DNA of 64,000 nt from Phymorhynchus buccinoides (lineage: Eukaryota; Mollusca; Gastropoda; Neogastropoda; Raphitomidae). The stretch is taken from positions 13,594,224-13,658,223 of the forward strand of contig CM065693.1 of NCBI GenBank assembly GCA_017654935.2, read 5' to 3'. A program made the translations under genes and the position numbers. The stretch's first letter is position 1, and each line of letters begins with the position of its first letter. This document shows positions 35,101-48,566 of this stretch, piece after piece. The notes below the pieces were generated by a model. That model was given only the letters and a program-made list of their open reading frames with translations. It was not told where the DNA came from and ran no database searches.

Positions 35101-38100
35101 TTTGTGAGCTCTCCTGAGGTCTTTCATTCACATTTATGAATTGCTTTGAACTCTAAAATGACATTGAAGGTGAAAGTTCTCAGGAGCAGCCACACTTTGT
35201 GGCTTTTGGTTGCTCAAATCGGTCGATTTCTAGTTTTTTCCCCCTTCAAATTCTTAAAATAAGGAATTCCTTATTTTCTGATTTTGAAATTAAGGAAATC
35301 CTTGCTGAGAAGGAAAACTTTCACCCATGCCCCTATAGCAAGAACATTTCTTGTGTGAATCTCCCCTGTAGGAAGGGGTTAAAATACTAACCATCTTTTT
35401 CTTTTTTGTTGTTGTTGCTGTCCCATCTTCTTGGCCGTACAGTGGTGTTGCTCCCAGTGACGCCGGTCATTCCGAATCCCAACTCGCAGCCACACCTCTG
35501 CACGTTCAGGTCACAGAATCTGAGACCAGTAGTCCAAGGGGAGTTTGTTAGGCCATCAGGAGGCATCCAACCGAGGAGATTACTGCACTGCTGCTGAGTC
35601 ACTTCAGTGGAGTTCAGTAGAGCCTGTTCAGGACACCACCTACTAAGCCCCCTACTGACGACACTATTCTTTTAGTCGCGGAGCCAGCATGAGTGATGTT
35701 CTCCTCCGAGGGCGCCACCACAACCGTCCACTGACAGCTCCACAGAACAAACTGCTCCCCATGACTTAAAATACTAACCATCTTGTTAAAGTTGTGGCTT
35801 AAAGCACAAACTTTGTTATCTTCCTCAAGTTATAGGTATCTTGTAATACTGCTTTAGTAGAAAGCAAATTTTGTCGCATTGCCTGAAGGTGATTTGCAAA
35901 GTATTTTCTTTCATGTTACTTTCAAACTACTTTTCTCCAGCCTTTTGTTCCACAGGGGTGGGTAATGGTTGTAGAAAATGGGTTTGGCTTCTCTTCAAGT
36001 CACTTGGAGGTTGACTGCTCAGTTCAGTTTCAGAGGCAACATTAACCCCTTGACTGCCAGAGAAAATTAAAGAGAAAATCATTGGGCAAATCATGCCATG
36101 AAAAAGACAACTAATAGAGCCAATCTGGCAAAATGGTCTAGGGATATTACTCTCTTGACTGTGTTAGAGCAAAGCCAGCATATCAGGCATATTCCTCTTC
36201 ATCTGATGACGTCATCAGTGATGTCATCAGGTCAGTACGTAATACGTTGGTGGCAGTCAAGGGGTTAATCTGCTATTCTTCTGTGATCTCACAGCAGGAT
36301 GGAATCAAGTAAGGCTCACGGAGCTTGATTTGAGACTGAGGGTAGTCGCTTTATATCAAAGTCCATTACATTACACCAAACCCACCCCATCCCATCTTAT
36401 CCCACCTTATGTTATCCCATCTTATCCTATATTATCCTATCCCATTATATTATGAATCACTGACCGGGTTTCACGTTGATGCATCAACCACGGCTGTCTC
36501 TGATGGGGGTAGCACTGGCTACATTAAGTCATTGCATTACATTATATGTGACCCAGCACCGTGAAAGGGACATTAAGTGTCAAACTGACCATTCTGTGAA
36601 AATTATACATTTAAAAACTTCAGACAATTCTCTTTCTAATGATACAAGAATCATTCTTGTATCTTTTTTCGTTCCAGAATTATGGGCATTTCAAGCGTCT
36701 GCCATTTTGAGAAAACACAGTCTAAAATCTAGCCTAGCTGAGAGAAAATGCATTGACCTACTCATTTTAAAGCACCTATACGACCATTTAGAGACAATAT
36801 TAAAGATAGTTCTTTATAAATATGAAAGATAATATGTTACTTTTTTTTCTTTTGTTGCTACATGTATTAGAGAACAAGATATTATCCATAACTCAAAATT
36901 GACCCCCCCAAAAAGAGATTTTTGACTTTCCAAGCCTAATGTGAGAAACTAGCCCAGCGACTTAATGTCCCTTTTGTGGTGCTGGGTCACAAATTACCTC
37001 AATGCATCGTGCTACATTATGAATCACTGACCTGGTTTCACCTTGATGCATCGACCATGTTTATCTCTGATGGGGATGGCAGTGTCCAAGTCATACTTCA
37101 CCAGCACTTTGGGGTCTGGGTCCAGCAACGACTGCAATGAAAACATCGACAATATTGTACACCAAGGCTGATGTTACATGGAAGGGAACACCAACAATAC
37201 TGAACATTATAATACACAGGCATACTGTGGCTAGATCATATGTTATCAGCACTTTGGGGTCTGGGTCCAGCCATGACTGCAATGAAAACATCGACAATAT
37301 TGTACACCAAGGCATACTGATGTTACATGGAAGGGAACACCAACAATACCGCACATTATAATACATAGGTATACTGTGGCTAGATCATATGTTATTAGCA
37401 CAATACTGATGTTACATGGAAAGGAACACCAACAATACTGAACATTATAATACATAGGCATACTGTGGCTAGATCATATGTTATCAGCACAATACTGATG
37501 TCATATGGAAGGGAACACCAACAATACCGCACATTATAATACATAGGCATACTGTGGCTAGATCATATGTTATCAGCACAATACTGATGTCATATGGAAG
37601 GGAACACCAACAATACCGCACATTATAATACATAGGCATACTGTGGCTAGATCATATGTTATCAGCACAATACTGATGTTACATGGAAAGGAACACCAAC
37701 AATACTGAACATTATAATACATAGGTATACTGTGGCTAGATCATATGTTATCAGCACAATACTGATGTCACATGGAAGGGAACACCAACAATACCGCACA
37801 TTATAATACATAGGTATACTGTGGCTAGATCATATGTTATTAGCACAATACTGATGTTACATGGAAAGGAACACCAACAATACTGAACATTATAATACAT
37901 AGGTATACTGTGGCTAGATCATATGTTATTAGCACAATACTGATGTCACATGGAAGGGAACACCAACAATACCGCACATTATAATACATAGGCATACTGT
38001 GGCTAGATCATATGTTATCAGCACAATACTGATGTTACATGGAAGGGAACACCAGCAATACCGCACATTATAATACATAGGCATACTGTGGCTAGATCAT

Positions 38101-39160
38101 ATGTTATCAGCACAATACTGATGTTACATGGAAGGGAACACCAACAATACTGAACATTATAATACATAGGTATACTGTGGCTAGATCATATGTTATCAGC
38201 ACAATACTGATGTTACATGGAAGGGAACACCAACAATACTGAACATTATAATACATAGGTATACTGTGGCTAGATCATATGTTATCAGCACAATACTGAT
38301 GTTACATGGAAAGGAACACCAACAATACTGAACATTATAATACATAGGTATACTGTGGCTAGATCATATGTTATCAGCACAATACTGATGTTACATGGAA
38401 GGGAACACCAACAATACTGAACATTATAATACATAGGCATACTGTGGCTAGATCATATGTTATCAGCACAATACTGATGTTACATGGAAGGGAACACCAA
38501 CAATACTGAACATTATAATACATAGGCATACTGTGGCTAGATCATATGTTATCAGCACAATACTGATGTCATATGGAAGGGAACACCAACAATACCGCAC
38601 ATTATAATACATAGGCATACTGTGGCTAGATCATATGTTATCAGCACAATACTGATGTTACATGGAAAGGAACACCAACAATACTGAACATTATAATACA
38701 TAGGCATACTGTGGCTAGATCATATGTTATCAGCACTTTGGGGTCTGGGTCCAGCCATGACTGCAATGGAAATATCGACAACAGCATACACTACAATGTA
38801 AAGGCATCTTGATACACTATAAGATGCAGCATCAACAATATCGCACTCCACACAGACACACGCCCTTCTTTGTAAGTATTAAAACTACCTCCGTTATAAG
38901 ACCCTTCCCTGTTAAGACCTCATTTTGGATGATTTTTTAAGGTCTCATAAGAGAGGTTCCACTGTATGTGCTATGTTTTTTCTGACAATAAGGCGGTTTT
39001 CCCCCCCAGACTGAGACTTGTAATATGATTAATAATATAGTAAAAAAAAAAGCATAACAAACTGAATTTTTTTCATTTTTTCATTTTTAGGGGGTGTTCT
39101 TTATAAGATCTTATGGTCTGAAAAATATAATATCAATCTGCCACTATATCATTTAATCAG

Positions 39161-39195
<35 letters not shown>

Positions 39196-39251
39196 ACATG
39201 CCATGAAAGGGATTGTCGATCAATCAGTCTGTAGGTTTGTTTGTCCAAGCT

Positions 39252-39288
<37 letters not shown>

Positions 39289-39529
39289 TCACACACAAAC
39301 ATGCCATGAAAGTGGATTGTCGATCAATCAGTCTGTAAGTTTGTTTGTCTAAGCTGGCTCTCTCTCTCTCTCTCCCTCTCTCACACAAAACATGCCATGA
39401 AAGTGGATTGTCGATCAACCAGTCTGTAAGTTTGTTTGTCCAAGCTGGCTCTCTCTCTCTCTCTCACACAAAACATGCCATGAAAGTGGATTGTCGATCA
39501 ACCAGTATATAGGTTTGTTTGTCCAAGCT

Positions 39530-39599
<70 letters not shown>

Positions 39600-39656
39600 A
39601 AACATGCCATGAAAGTGGATTGTCGATCAACCAGTCTATAGGTTTGTTTGTCCAAG

Positions 39657-39726
<70 letters not shown>

Positions 39727-39819
39727 AAACATGCCATGAAAGTGGATTGTCGATCAACCAGTCTATAGGTTTGTTTGTCCTAGGGTTAGCTACAGTTTGT
39801 AGGTTTGCTTGTCCAAGCT

Positions 39820-39905
<86 letters not shown>

Positions 39906-39964
39906 AAACATGTTATGAAAGGGGATTGTCAATCAATCAGTCTATAGGTTTGTTTGTCCAAGCT

Positions 39965-40000
<36 letters not shown>

Positions 40001-40167
40001 CTCTCTCTCTCTCAAAACATACCATGAAAGTGGATTGTCGATCAATCAGTCTGTAGGTTTGTTTGTCCAAGCTGGCTCTCTCTCTCTCTCTCACTCTCTC
40101 AAACACACACAAAAATGTCATTAAAGGGGATTGTCGATCAATCAGTCTATAGGTTTGTTTGTCCAAG

Positions 40168-40223
<56 letters not shown>

Positions 40224-43200
40224 AAACATGTCATGAAAGGGGATTGTCAATCAATCAGTCTATAAGTTTGTTTGTCCAAACTCTCTCTCTCTCTCTCTCT
40301 CACAAAAACATGTCATGAAAGGGGATTGTCAATCAATCAGTCTATAAGTTTGTTTGTCCAAACTCTCTCTCTCTCTCACACAAAACATGTTATGAAAGGG
40401 GATTGTCGATCAATCAGTCCATAGGTTTGTTTGTCCAAGCTGGCTCTCTCTATCATAATATTACTGACAATAATAATGCTGAGGAGTGTTATCCTTTGCT
40501 GATTTTATGATTACATGATGTGACTTTTTTCCCCTTGTACTTTAAATTCCCAATTTTCCCCATCCTTATCCCCCTCTATGCCCCCTCCCCCCTCCCTTTT
40601 GTTCTCATTTCTGCATGTACATATATTATTTAGCTTTCTTGTTTGATTTACTTCATTTTCCCCCAGGGCTGGGTGGAAAAAAAGCATGTAACTTGTTTAT
40701 CTCATGTTCCCTGGTTAAATATAATTTCCTTTTGGTTTTTCTCTCTGTGTATCATTCATAAAAATTACTACTTGTGGCGGTGCCATAGCCGATGAGGTTT
40801 AACCGAGGCGTGGTCACCGCTACAGCTATCTGTATTAATAAAAACAAATCGGGACTTTACTGGTTTCGTACTGCCTCTGGGCATTGCCTCCAGTATTGTT
40901 CCCACCATATAATATATATTTGTATTTACAAATGTCCCATGTGTGTCTGATTCCGACCAAGATGACGTAAAACACCATTTTGGCTCTCTCTCTGTATCTC
41001 ACAAAACATGCCATGAAAGTGGATTGTCGATCAATCAGTCTGTAGATTTGCTTGTCCAAACTCTCTCTCTTTCTCTCTCTCTCTTTCTCTCTCTCTCAAA
41101 GCATACCATAAAAGGGGACAGGCGTCCAATGGCTCCAGGCTTGTTGGCGATATTGAAGAGAGAAGCGATGCCCTCCGTGGCTCCATAGAACTCGCAGATC
41201 TGGGGGATCTTGAAGCGCTTTATGACAGCCTCAAAGATGTCCTTGCGAAGCCCGTTGCCAATCGCCCCTCTGACTTGGTGCACGCTGTCCAGTTCATGCT
41301 GACAGCAAAAATGGTGTTTTTTTAAATTACGCTATTTTATGGATTATAAGGCGATATTTTCCCTTCCCACATTGAGACACCTGCGCCTTATAGTATGACT
41401 AATAATATTGTAATAAACTACCGTATTTTTCGGACTATAAGGTGCACCTGATAATAAGGCCAATTTTTACACAAAATTTTGAGATTGTTATTATAGTTTC
41501 TTACTATATTATTAGTCGCATTATAAGGCGCAGGGGTCTCAGTCTAGGGAAAAAGCATCGCCTTACAGTCAATAAAATATGGTATAATAACATCTGAATT
41601 TTGTGTAAAATGTGGGAGGTGCACATTACAATAAGAAGTCTCTTATAGTCCGAACAATATGGTACATATAGTTCATTTGATGATATACGTCTCCCAAGAA
41701 AGGTTTAACGTTTTAAGCCCCTTATAGCCTGATTCCGTCCATGACATCCATTACTTTCTCCTACCAAGCCGTCTAAAACCGCCCCTGTACACCCACTTCG
41801 TTATGTATTTTGGAGTTAAAATTGCAATATCAAAAAATCAAAAAGATCACATAACAAAAAAAACATTGCAAGTTAAACATTCTTCATTTATACACAAACC
41901 CTGAATATTTGAAGTCAATCCATCAAGTAGTTATTTTTTAATATATTTTTAAGCAAAGTACCCCATTTGGGGCCCAGTTTCCCAACATTAATTTGGTGGT
42001 TACAGGGAGCAGAGTCATCATTTTAATCGGGGTTACAAGTGTTAAAAAGTGAACTGAAATAATGATAGGGAATGAAGTGTGCGCTTGTTTTTCTGTCTTT
42101 TGATTTCTGTATGTATTCATACCATCATTGTTTTGTACAGACTACCAGGCAATACTCTTTCTTCTGACCGAGACCCCCGTGCCTTATGACATGACAGATA
42201 ATACACTAAATCACTCTTAATATAATATCACATATTCCATGTCTGGAAGATGGTAGCTATTTTTGTTAATACTAGTTAATAAAGCTTGTATTTCATTACC
42301 CCAAAAAATCACATATTCATTAAAAAGTGCTGAGTGCACCCCATAATACAAAAGTGCTGAGTGCACCCCATAATACAAAAGTGCTGTATTGTCCATAAAA
42401 TATCGTTGTAAAATTAAAAAACCTTGTATCTCGATTTTTGAGTTACCGTATTTTCCGGACTGTCTAAGCCTCACCCCTTGAGTTTTATTAAAATTCTGGA
42501 ATCAAACGATGATAAAGCCGCATTCAGTGTCTAGGTCGCAAGAGACTGAAAAAAAAAAATGAACCTGAGAAGACGAGCAGACGAATAGTTACTCGTGATC
42601 GAAAGCCACAGCAACTTCGACGGCCCGTGTTGCACTCACACACAAACTACACATAACAGTACAGACCTAATCTACGCCATAACGGACCTACTGAATACTG
42701 GATTCTGCACGACACAACACAACACAAAACATGACACAGTAACACACTGGCAGTTCATTTTCAGTCACAGTTTGCACACACAAATCTTTTACCGTGCATA
42801 CAACTCGGCTGACAAAATGGCGCCGTGCACACCGCAGATACGAAATCACGGCAAACGCTAATGCGCCAGATGCTTTAATTTATTGGATTTTGTGAGTTGT
42901 TTGCAATCAGCAAGTGTTTCAGTGCACACACTAACGCCGATTTATCAGTTTGATAACGGAAAGGAGCTGCTTTTCAACTTCTTTTTTGCAAAGTGAGACC
43001 ATTCACTGAGTTCCAACTTATGGAGTGAGACCGATCACCTAGTTTCAACTTGGAAGTTGACTTCGCATTTATGTGTGCACAGAGTTCGTAAAGATCGACA
43101 CGATCGCGACTGTTTCAGTTCAAATTTTGATCATAAACTGCTCTGTGATGACACATGTGCGTAAAAGTGGTAAAATTTAGTGGTTAGATTGTGATATCGC

Positions 43201-46200
43201 TGATTAAATTCTTCAGTTTCGGCAACAGAATGGTTTGTTTTTACTGAGATTGACGATGTCAACACGCACAGACTGGAGTTGATGACCAGCCTAAAATACG
43301 GAAGGGCAAATATTCACAAAATAGCCGCAATCGTTGTTTTAGCCGCAGGGGTCAAAGTTGAAGAAAAACGTAGCGGCTTATAGCCCGGAAAATATGGTAG
43401 ATACATAGTCAGCTCTCTCACTTTACCCGCCACCTTCCACCAAAAGCTCATATCTCTAACGACTTTCTATCTGGGGTAAATGAGGTTGTGAAAATAGAAG
43501 ACAAACTTGTAAGTCCCAAATTCAGATCTAGTTAAGAACAAAAACCTCGTATCTTCGTTCTTTTCAAGTGTAAAAAAAATTTCTTTTGAGAAATTTGAAC
43601 GAAATGCAGGAGTAAACTCACAATGTCTTGAACAACATATTCATCATAGTTAATCAATTGTGGTCAACACGGTTAATTATTAAAAGTTTTTTTCATTTTT
43701 CTCAAAACTACCAAAATTGAGATACAAGGTTTTTGAATTTCTATTAACAATAAATTACAAAAGAACATCTTTCAATTGCTTTTTTGTGTGGACATCACAT
43801 GAACGGCTCTTTACTACGCACACAATGACAAACAAGATTTATATTTTTTAAAAACCAAGGTCAAGGTAACCACGGCAGACCTGCCTACTTGGAATTTTCC
43901 CAATCAGTAGCCCAGCCATCAATTTTCAGTAGCATGGCAAAAATTTTCGTAGCATCCACAAACGACGACAATCGATTTGTTCTCTTCCTGAGCTGAAACG
44001 CACTGCTTATATTTTGCCGATTGAACGTGTTGACGGCAATCGTCTCTACCGCCATGATTCACAGAGAAGTCCGCATGGCAGAGGTTGCACTGCAGTGAGC
44101 ATGGTTCTCACCGAGTCAACTTCTGACGATGCAAGGCCACTCCTCCATGTAAGCTATTTTGAAAACTTGTGCGGCAGGCCGATGTTTTTTCTTAGAACAA
44201 GATGGTGTGCCAGATGATTTTCGTTTTCTGGTTTGGGTTCGTTTTTCTTAGTTTGAAACATCTCCCGAATCGCTACTGCTGCAGGAGTCCGCCATTTTGT
44301 TCAGAGAAAGTAATAAGAACGCATGCGCAGTCACTTTGATAAAAACGGAAGTGACTAGGTTATCGCGCGTGACACGGCGTCTGCTCTTAGAAACAGACAA
44401 AACCGGGAACGGCATAAGCAAAAATAAAATGCGGCGGCAATTTTTTTTTTCCGTAGCAATGTTAAGGTTGCCGTAGCTCCGTAGCAAAGCTTTATTTTTC
44501 GTAGCTGCTACGGCCAAATCGTAGCAGTAGGCAGGTCTGCCACGGTTATAGTTTTTCCATGGGACCATCTGTGAACCATGATGCACCACCACACAAACTT
44601 AAAAGCGATTCTGTCAACCGGTTCAAAGAAAAAGACACACAAAAAACCCTATGAAATTATATTCCTTTGCCAAGCGTAAAAAGGACCGTAGAATCGGGCA
44701 AAGGATCACAAAGGAACAAACACTGACCGGTGGTTGAGCGAGAATGTATCTGAAGATCTCCCCAATGTACTGGATGATGGTCACGTTGTATTTCCGACAG
44801 TCAGAAAAGAAGTGGGATGCTGAGAACTTGTGGCGTAGGACCATGGTGCTGCCTGAAAGTGAAAGGGAGCAAACTCAAACTGGTAATAATTCCACCATTT
44901 GGAGAGAGTACAATTTCATGGGAGCAAAGTTCAACTGGTAATAATTCCACCATTTGGAGACAGTACAATTTCATGGGAGCAAAGTTCGACTGGTAATAAT
45001 TCCACCATTTGGAGACAGTACAATTTCATGGGAGCAAACTTCAACTGGTAATAATTCCACCATTTGAAGACAGTACAATTTCATGGGAGCAAACTTCAAC
45101 TGGTAATAATTCCACCATTTGGAGACAGTACAATTTCATGGGAGCAAAGTTCAACTGGTAATAATTCCACCATTTGGAGACAGTACAATTTCATGGGAGC
45201 AAAGTTCAACTGGTAATAATTCCACCATTTGGAGACAGTACAATTTCATGGGAGCAATTGCACAAAATGAAAAACCCTGAAAGGCCGGGGTCTAGGGGTA
45301 ATGTCCCCCTGCAGCTGAAGCAAAAATTGATTCATGAAGGTATTTTAGTTTGCTTTTTCGACTTTTTATACAAATGCTTATATTAAAGTGTTTGAAAAAT
45401 ACAGTAGACACACAAAGATCTTGTTTGACTAATTTAAAATAAAAAAAGAACTTCCTTTTCTGGTAAAATTCAAAAAACAGGAAATCCTTGTACACCAGGA
45501 AAACTTGCACCCATGCAATTTGGTGAGGAGGGGGGGGGGGTGGGATTACAGAGGAAAAGCTTTCTGAAACAGATGGGTCTTGAGTTGGGTGTTAAAACCT
45601 GAAAGTTTGGGTTGGTGTCAGAGATGGGCAGGGAGAGAATTCCAGATGGTGGGGGGCACAAAACCCTGAAACTGCGCTAGCCAAAAGACTTCAAATTCCC
45701 TGGCGAAAATACTTCTTCTTCTTATGCGCTCCCAGGCCATATGGCCATAATGGATAAGGTATGTATGTGTCCGGTTTTCAGTTTTCACTGGTCTCCCCGT
45801 TGTGTACAGCTGACACATTCCAATTTCGAAGGAGCTCAAAGGAGAAAAATTATTTGAAAGATTTTTTTTAAATAGGGCAGGAGAATGGGCCAATAAGTCA
45901 GAAAGATAGTAGATGATAGAAAGCAAAGAGAAAAGGCCGAGTCAAAGAGAGTGGCAGAACTTTCAGAAGGTGGGGGAACTATTTTTACAAAAGACCCCCC
46001 CCCCCCCCCCCCCCGGTATCCCCACAGGGAGAGACTCGTGGAGGAGGCGGGGTCATCCAGCTCCAAGTGTGGAGGCACGAGGCATCCATCCACTGCCCCA
46101 GCGAAAATACTTCAAATTCGTTTGAGGTACTTTTAACAACTTTGGCATTAGAAGATCGGAGTGAGCGAGGAGGAGTGTACATGTGGAGGGCACCAGAGAG

Positions 46201-48532
46201 GGTAAAGGCAGGGCTGCCTACCCCCTGTTGCAGTTTCCAGGGACAAACTGCTTAAACACCAGGGACAGACTTATTTCCAGGGACAAACATCGCGAATATC
46301 ATGCAATATATTTCGTGAACTAGCAAAATTTCTGCGACTCTGGATATTTTAGGTAGTCTTTTTGTTGCTTTTCTGTGCCAACATGCTTCCATATATATTC
46401 AAGATCTTTTGATGTTCAGTAACCTAACAGAAAGAACATTTCAACAGTGCCCGTTGTTTTGGGTGTTCCAGTGTTTAATAGTAAGGTTAGCTAACAAGAC
46501 AAGTGATTGCTCTACAACATTTTGACTGTACTCAGTTTCCAGGGACACTAAACAGAAAAGTGGATTCAAGGGACAGATTGTCCATTTTAACTGTTTCCAG
46601 AGACAAATATTCCTTAGGGGGGATGGTAGGCAGCCCTGGAAAGGGTTGCTCAAAGTAACAGAAGGCAAGGTCAAGGACATACCCATAAAGAGGACGTGGT
46701 ATAGGCCCAGGCCCCCTCCTGAGGTGTGGTAGAGGGGCAGACACGTGTAGATGACGTCGTCACTGGTAGCATCTACTGCATACCCTGTCATTGACATGCG
46801 CATCGCCTTCAGCTGACTGATGTAGGCAGGCTTGGGCAACCCTGAGACACACACACACACACAAAGAACAGAAAAATATAAACCTCTGCAGACAGACAAA
46901 CCCTTGCAAACAACAAAGCCATTGTTGACAAGCTTGGCTCCAAACATGCATACCCCCCCCCCATTTTCACACACCCATGCATATGTACATTCGTAAACGT
47001 ATACCCACACTTACATATCCTTCAATCAAACAGAAACCTGCTAAAACACCCCACCTCCTACTCCATCCTCAACTACCCACCCCACCCCACCCCACTTCCC
47101 GAACCCCCGGAAAATCCACTCAACCACCTACCGATAATAACTAGAGTTGAGAACCGGTTCAAAAATGCGAACCGGTTTTAAACCGGTTTTGCCGAACCGG
47201 TTTTTATAACCAGTACTCGCATCACTAGCTTCACCTATGCAAACATATTTATTTGTCAGAATATTCACACACACACGCATGCACGCGCACACAAATGCGC
47301 GCACACACACACACACACAAGAAACATGACTTATGACACACACACACTCAACTCGACACTCAGTCAAAGTCAGTCATACACCACCACAAACTAGAAACAG
47401 CTACTCTTGGTTTACAAACACCCAATCTGCGTTGAGATTCAGTGTTGTTTTTTGAAAATAATTCGTTATTCTAAGAAAAAAAAACCTTTCAGTTTGCAGT
47501 TAAAAAACCGGTTCATAGAAACTCGTACCGGTTTTTCGAACCGCGAAAGTTTAGCACCGGTTTTTCGGTTCAAACCGGTTTTTCCCCCCACCTCTAATAA
47601 TAACCGAAGAATAGATATGTCATAGTATCTACCCTAGTCAACCCAACTATTACATTAAACAAACGATCCCCTCCACCCAAAAAAACAACAACTCATCCAC
47701 CTACCAGTAGTACTCGAAGTGTAGATATACAAGTCATGATATCCATCACAGTCAACCCATCATGCTCATCAAACAAACTCCCCCCCCAAAAAAATACTCA
47801 ACCACCTACCAGTGGTGCCCGAAGTGTAGATATATATTACAGTATCCTTTTTAGTCAACCCGTCACGTACGCTACGATCCGGGGCAACAGGCATGGCCTG
47901 AAGCATCAGGGCGTCAAAGTTGTGCCCATAGGGGACACCTGGAGGCACCTCCCCCTGGGCTCCTAGAGCGTCCAGACCCTGTAGGTAGAGTGGAAGACCA
48001 CCCAGGTCTGGGAGGATGTCGCTGACCGCTTGGTGCAAATCTGAGCCTGGGGGAGAATGGTTAACACTTAGATTGTCAGTAGTGGTGTCTTCTTCTTCTT
48101 CTGCGTTCCCAGGCCATATGGCCATAATGGATAAGGTATGTATGTGTCCGGTTTTCAGTTTTCACTGGTCTCCCGGCTGCGTACAGCCAACACATTCCGA
48201 TTTCGGAGGAGCTCAAAGGAGAAAAATTATTTGGAAGAATGTTTTGGAAAAAAGGCAGGAGAATGGGCCAATAAGTCAGAAAGATAGTAGATGATAGAAA
48301 GCAAATGGAAAAGGCAGAGTCAAAGAGAGTGGCAGATTAGAGGAAGTTACAAGCACAGAACTTCCAGAAGGTGGGGGAACTATTTTTACAAAAGACCCCC
48401 CGGTATCCCCATGGGGAGAGACTCGTGGAGGGGGCGGGGTTGTCCAGCTCCCCGTATGGAGGCACGCGGCATCCACCCAATGCCCCAGTAGTGGTGTCAA
48501 AACTTGCACACAAAGACCCACACACGCAGGCA

Positions 48533-48566
<34 letters not shown>

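Noticed and set aside
32140..38780. CRISPR-like or phage-type repeat array
   Set aside because: The units are contiguous tandem repeats without unique spacers, in a eukaryotic intron.
39464..40318. Ser-Leu and Arg-Glu repeat ORFs over CT/GA tracts
   Set aside because: Direct translation of dinucleotide repeats.
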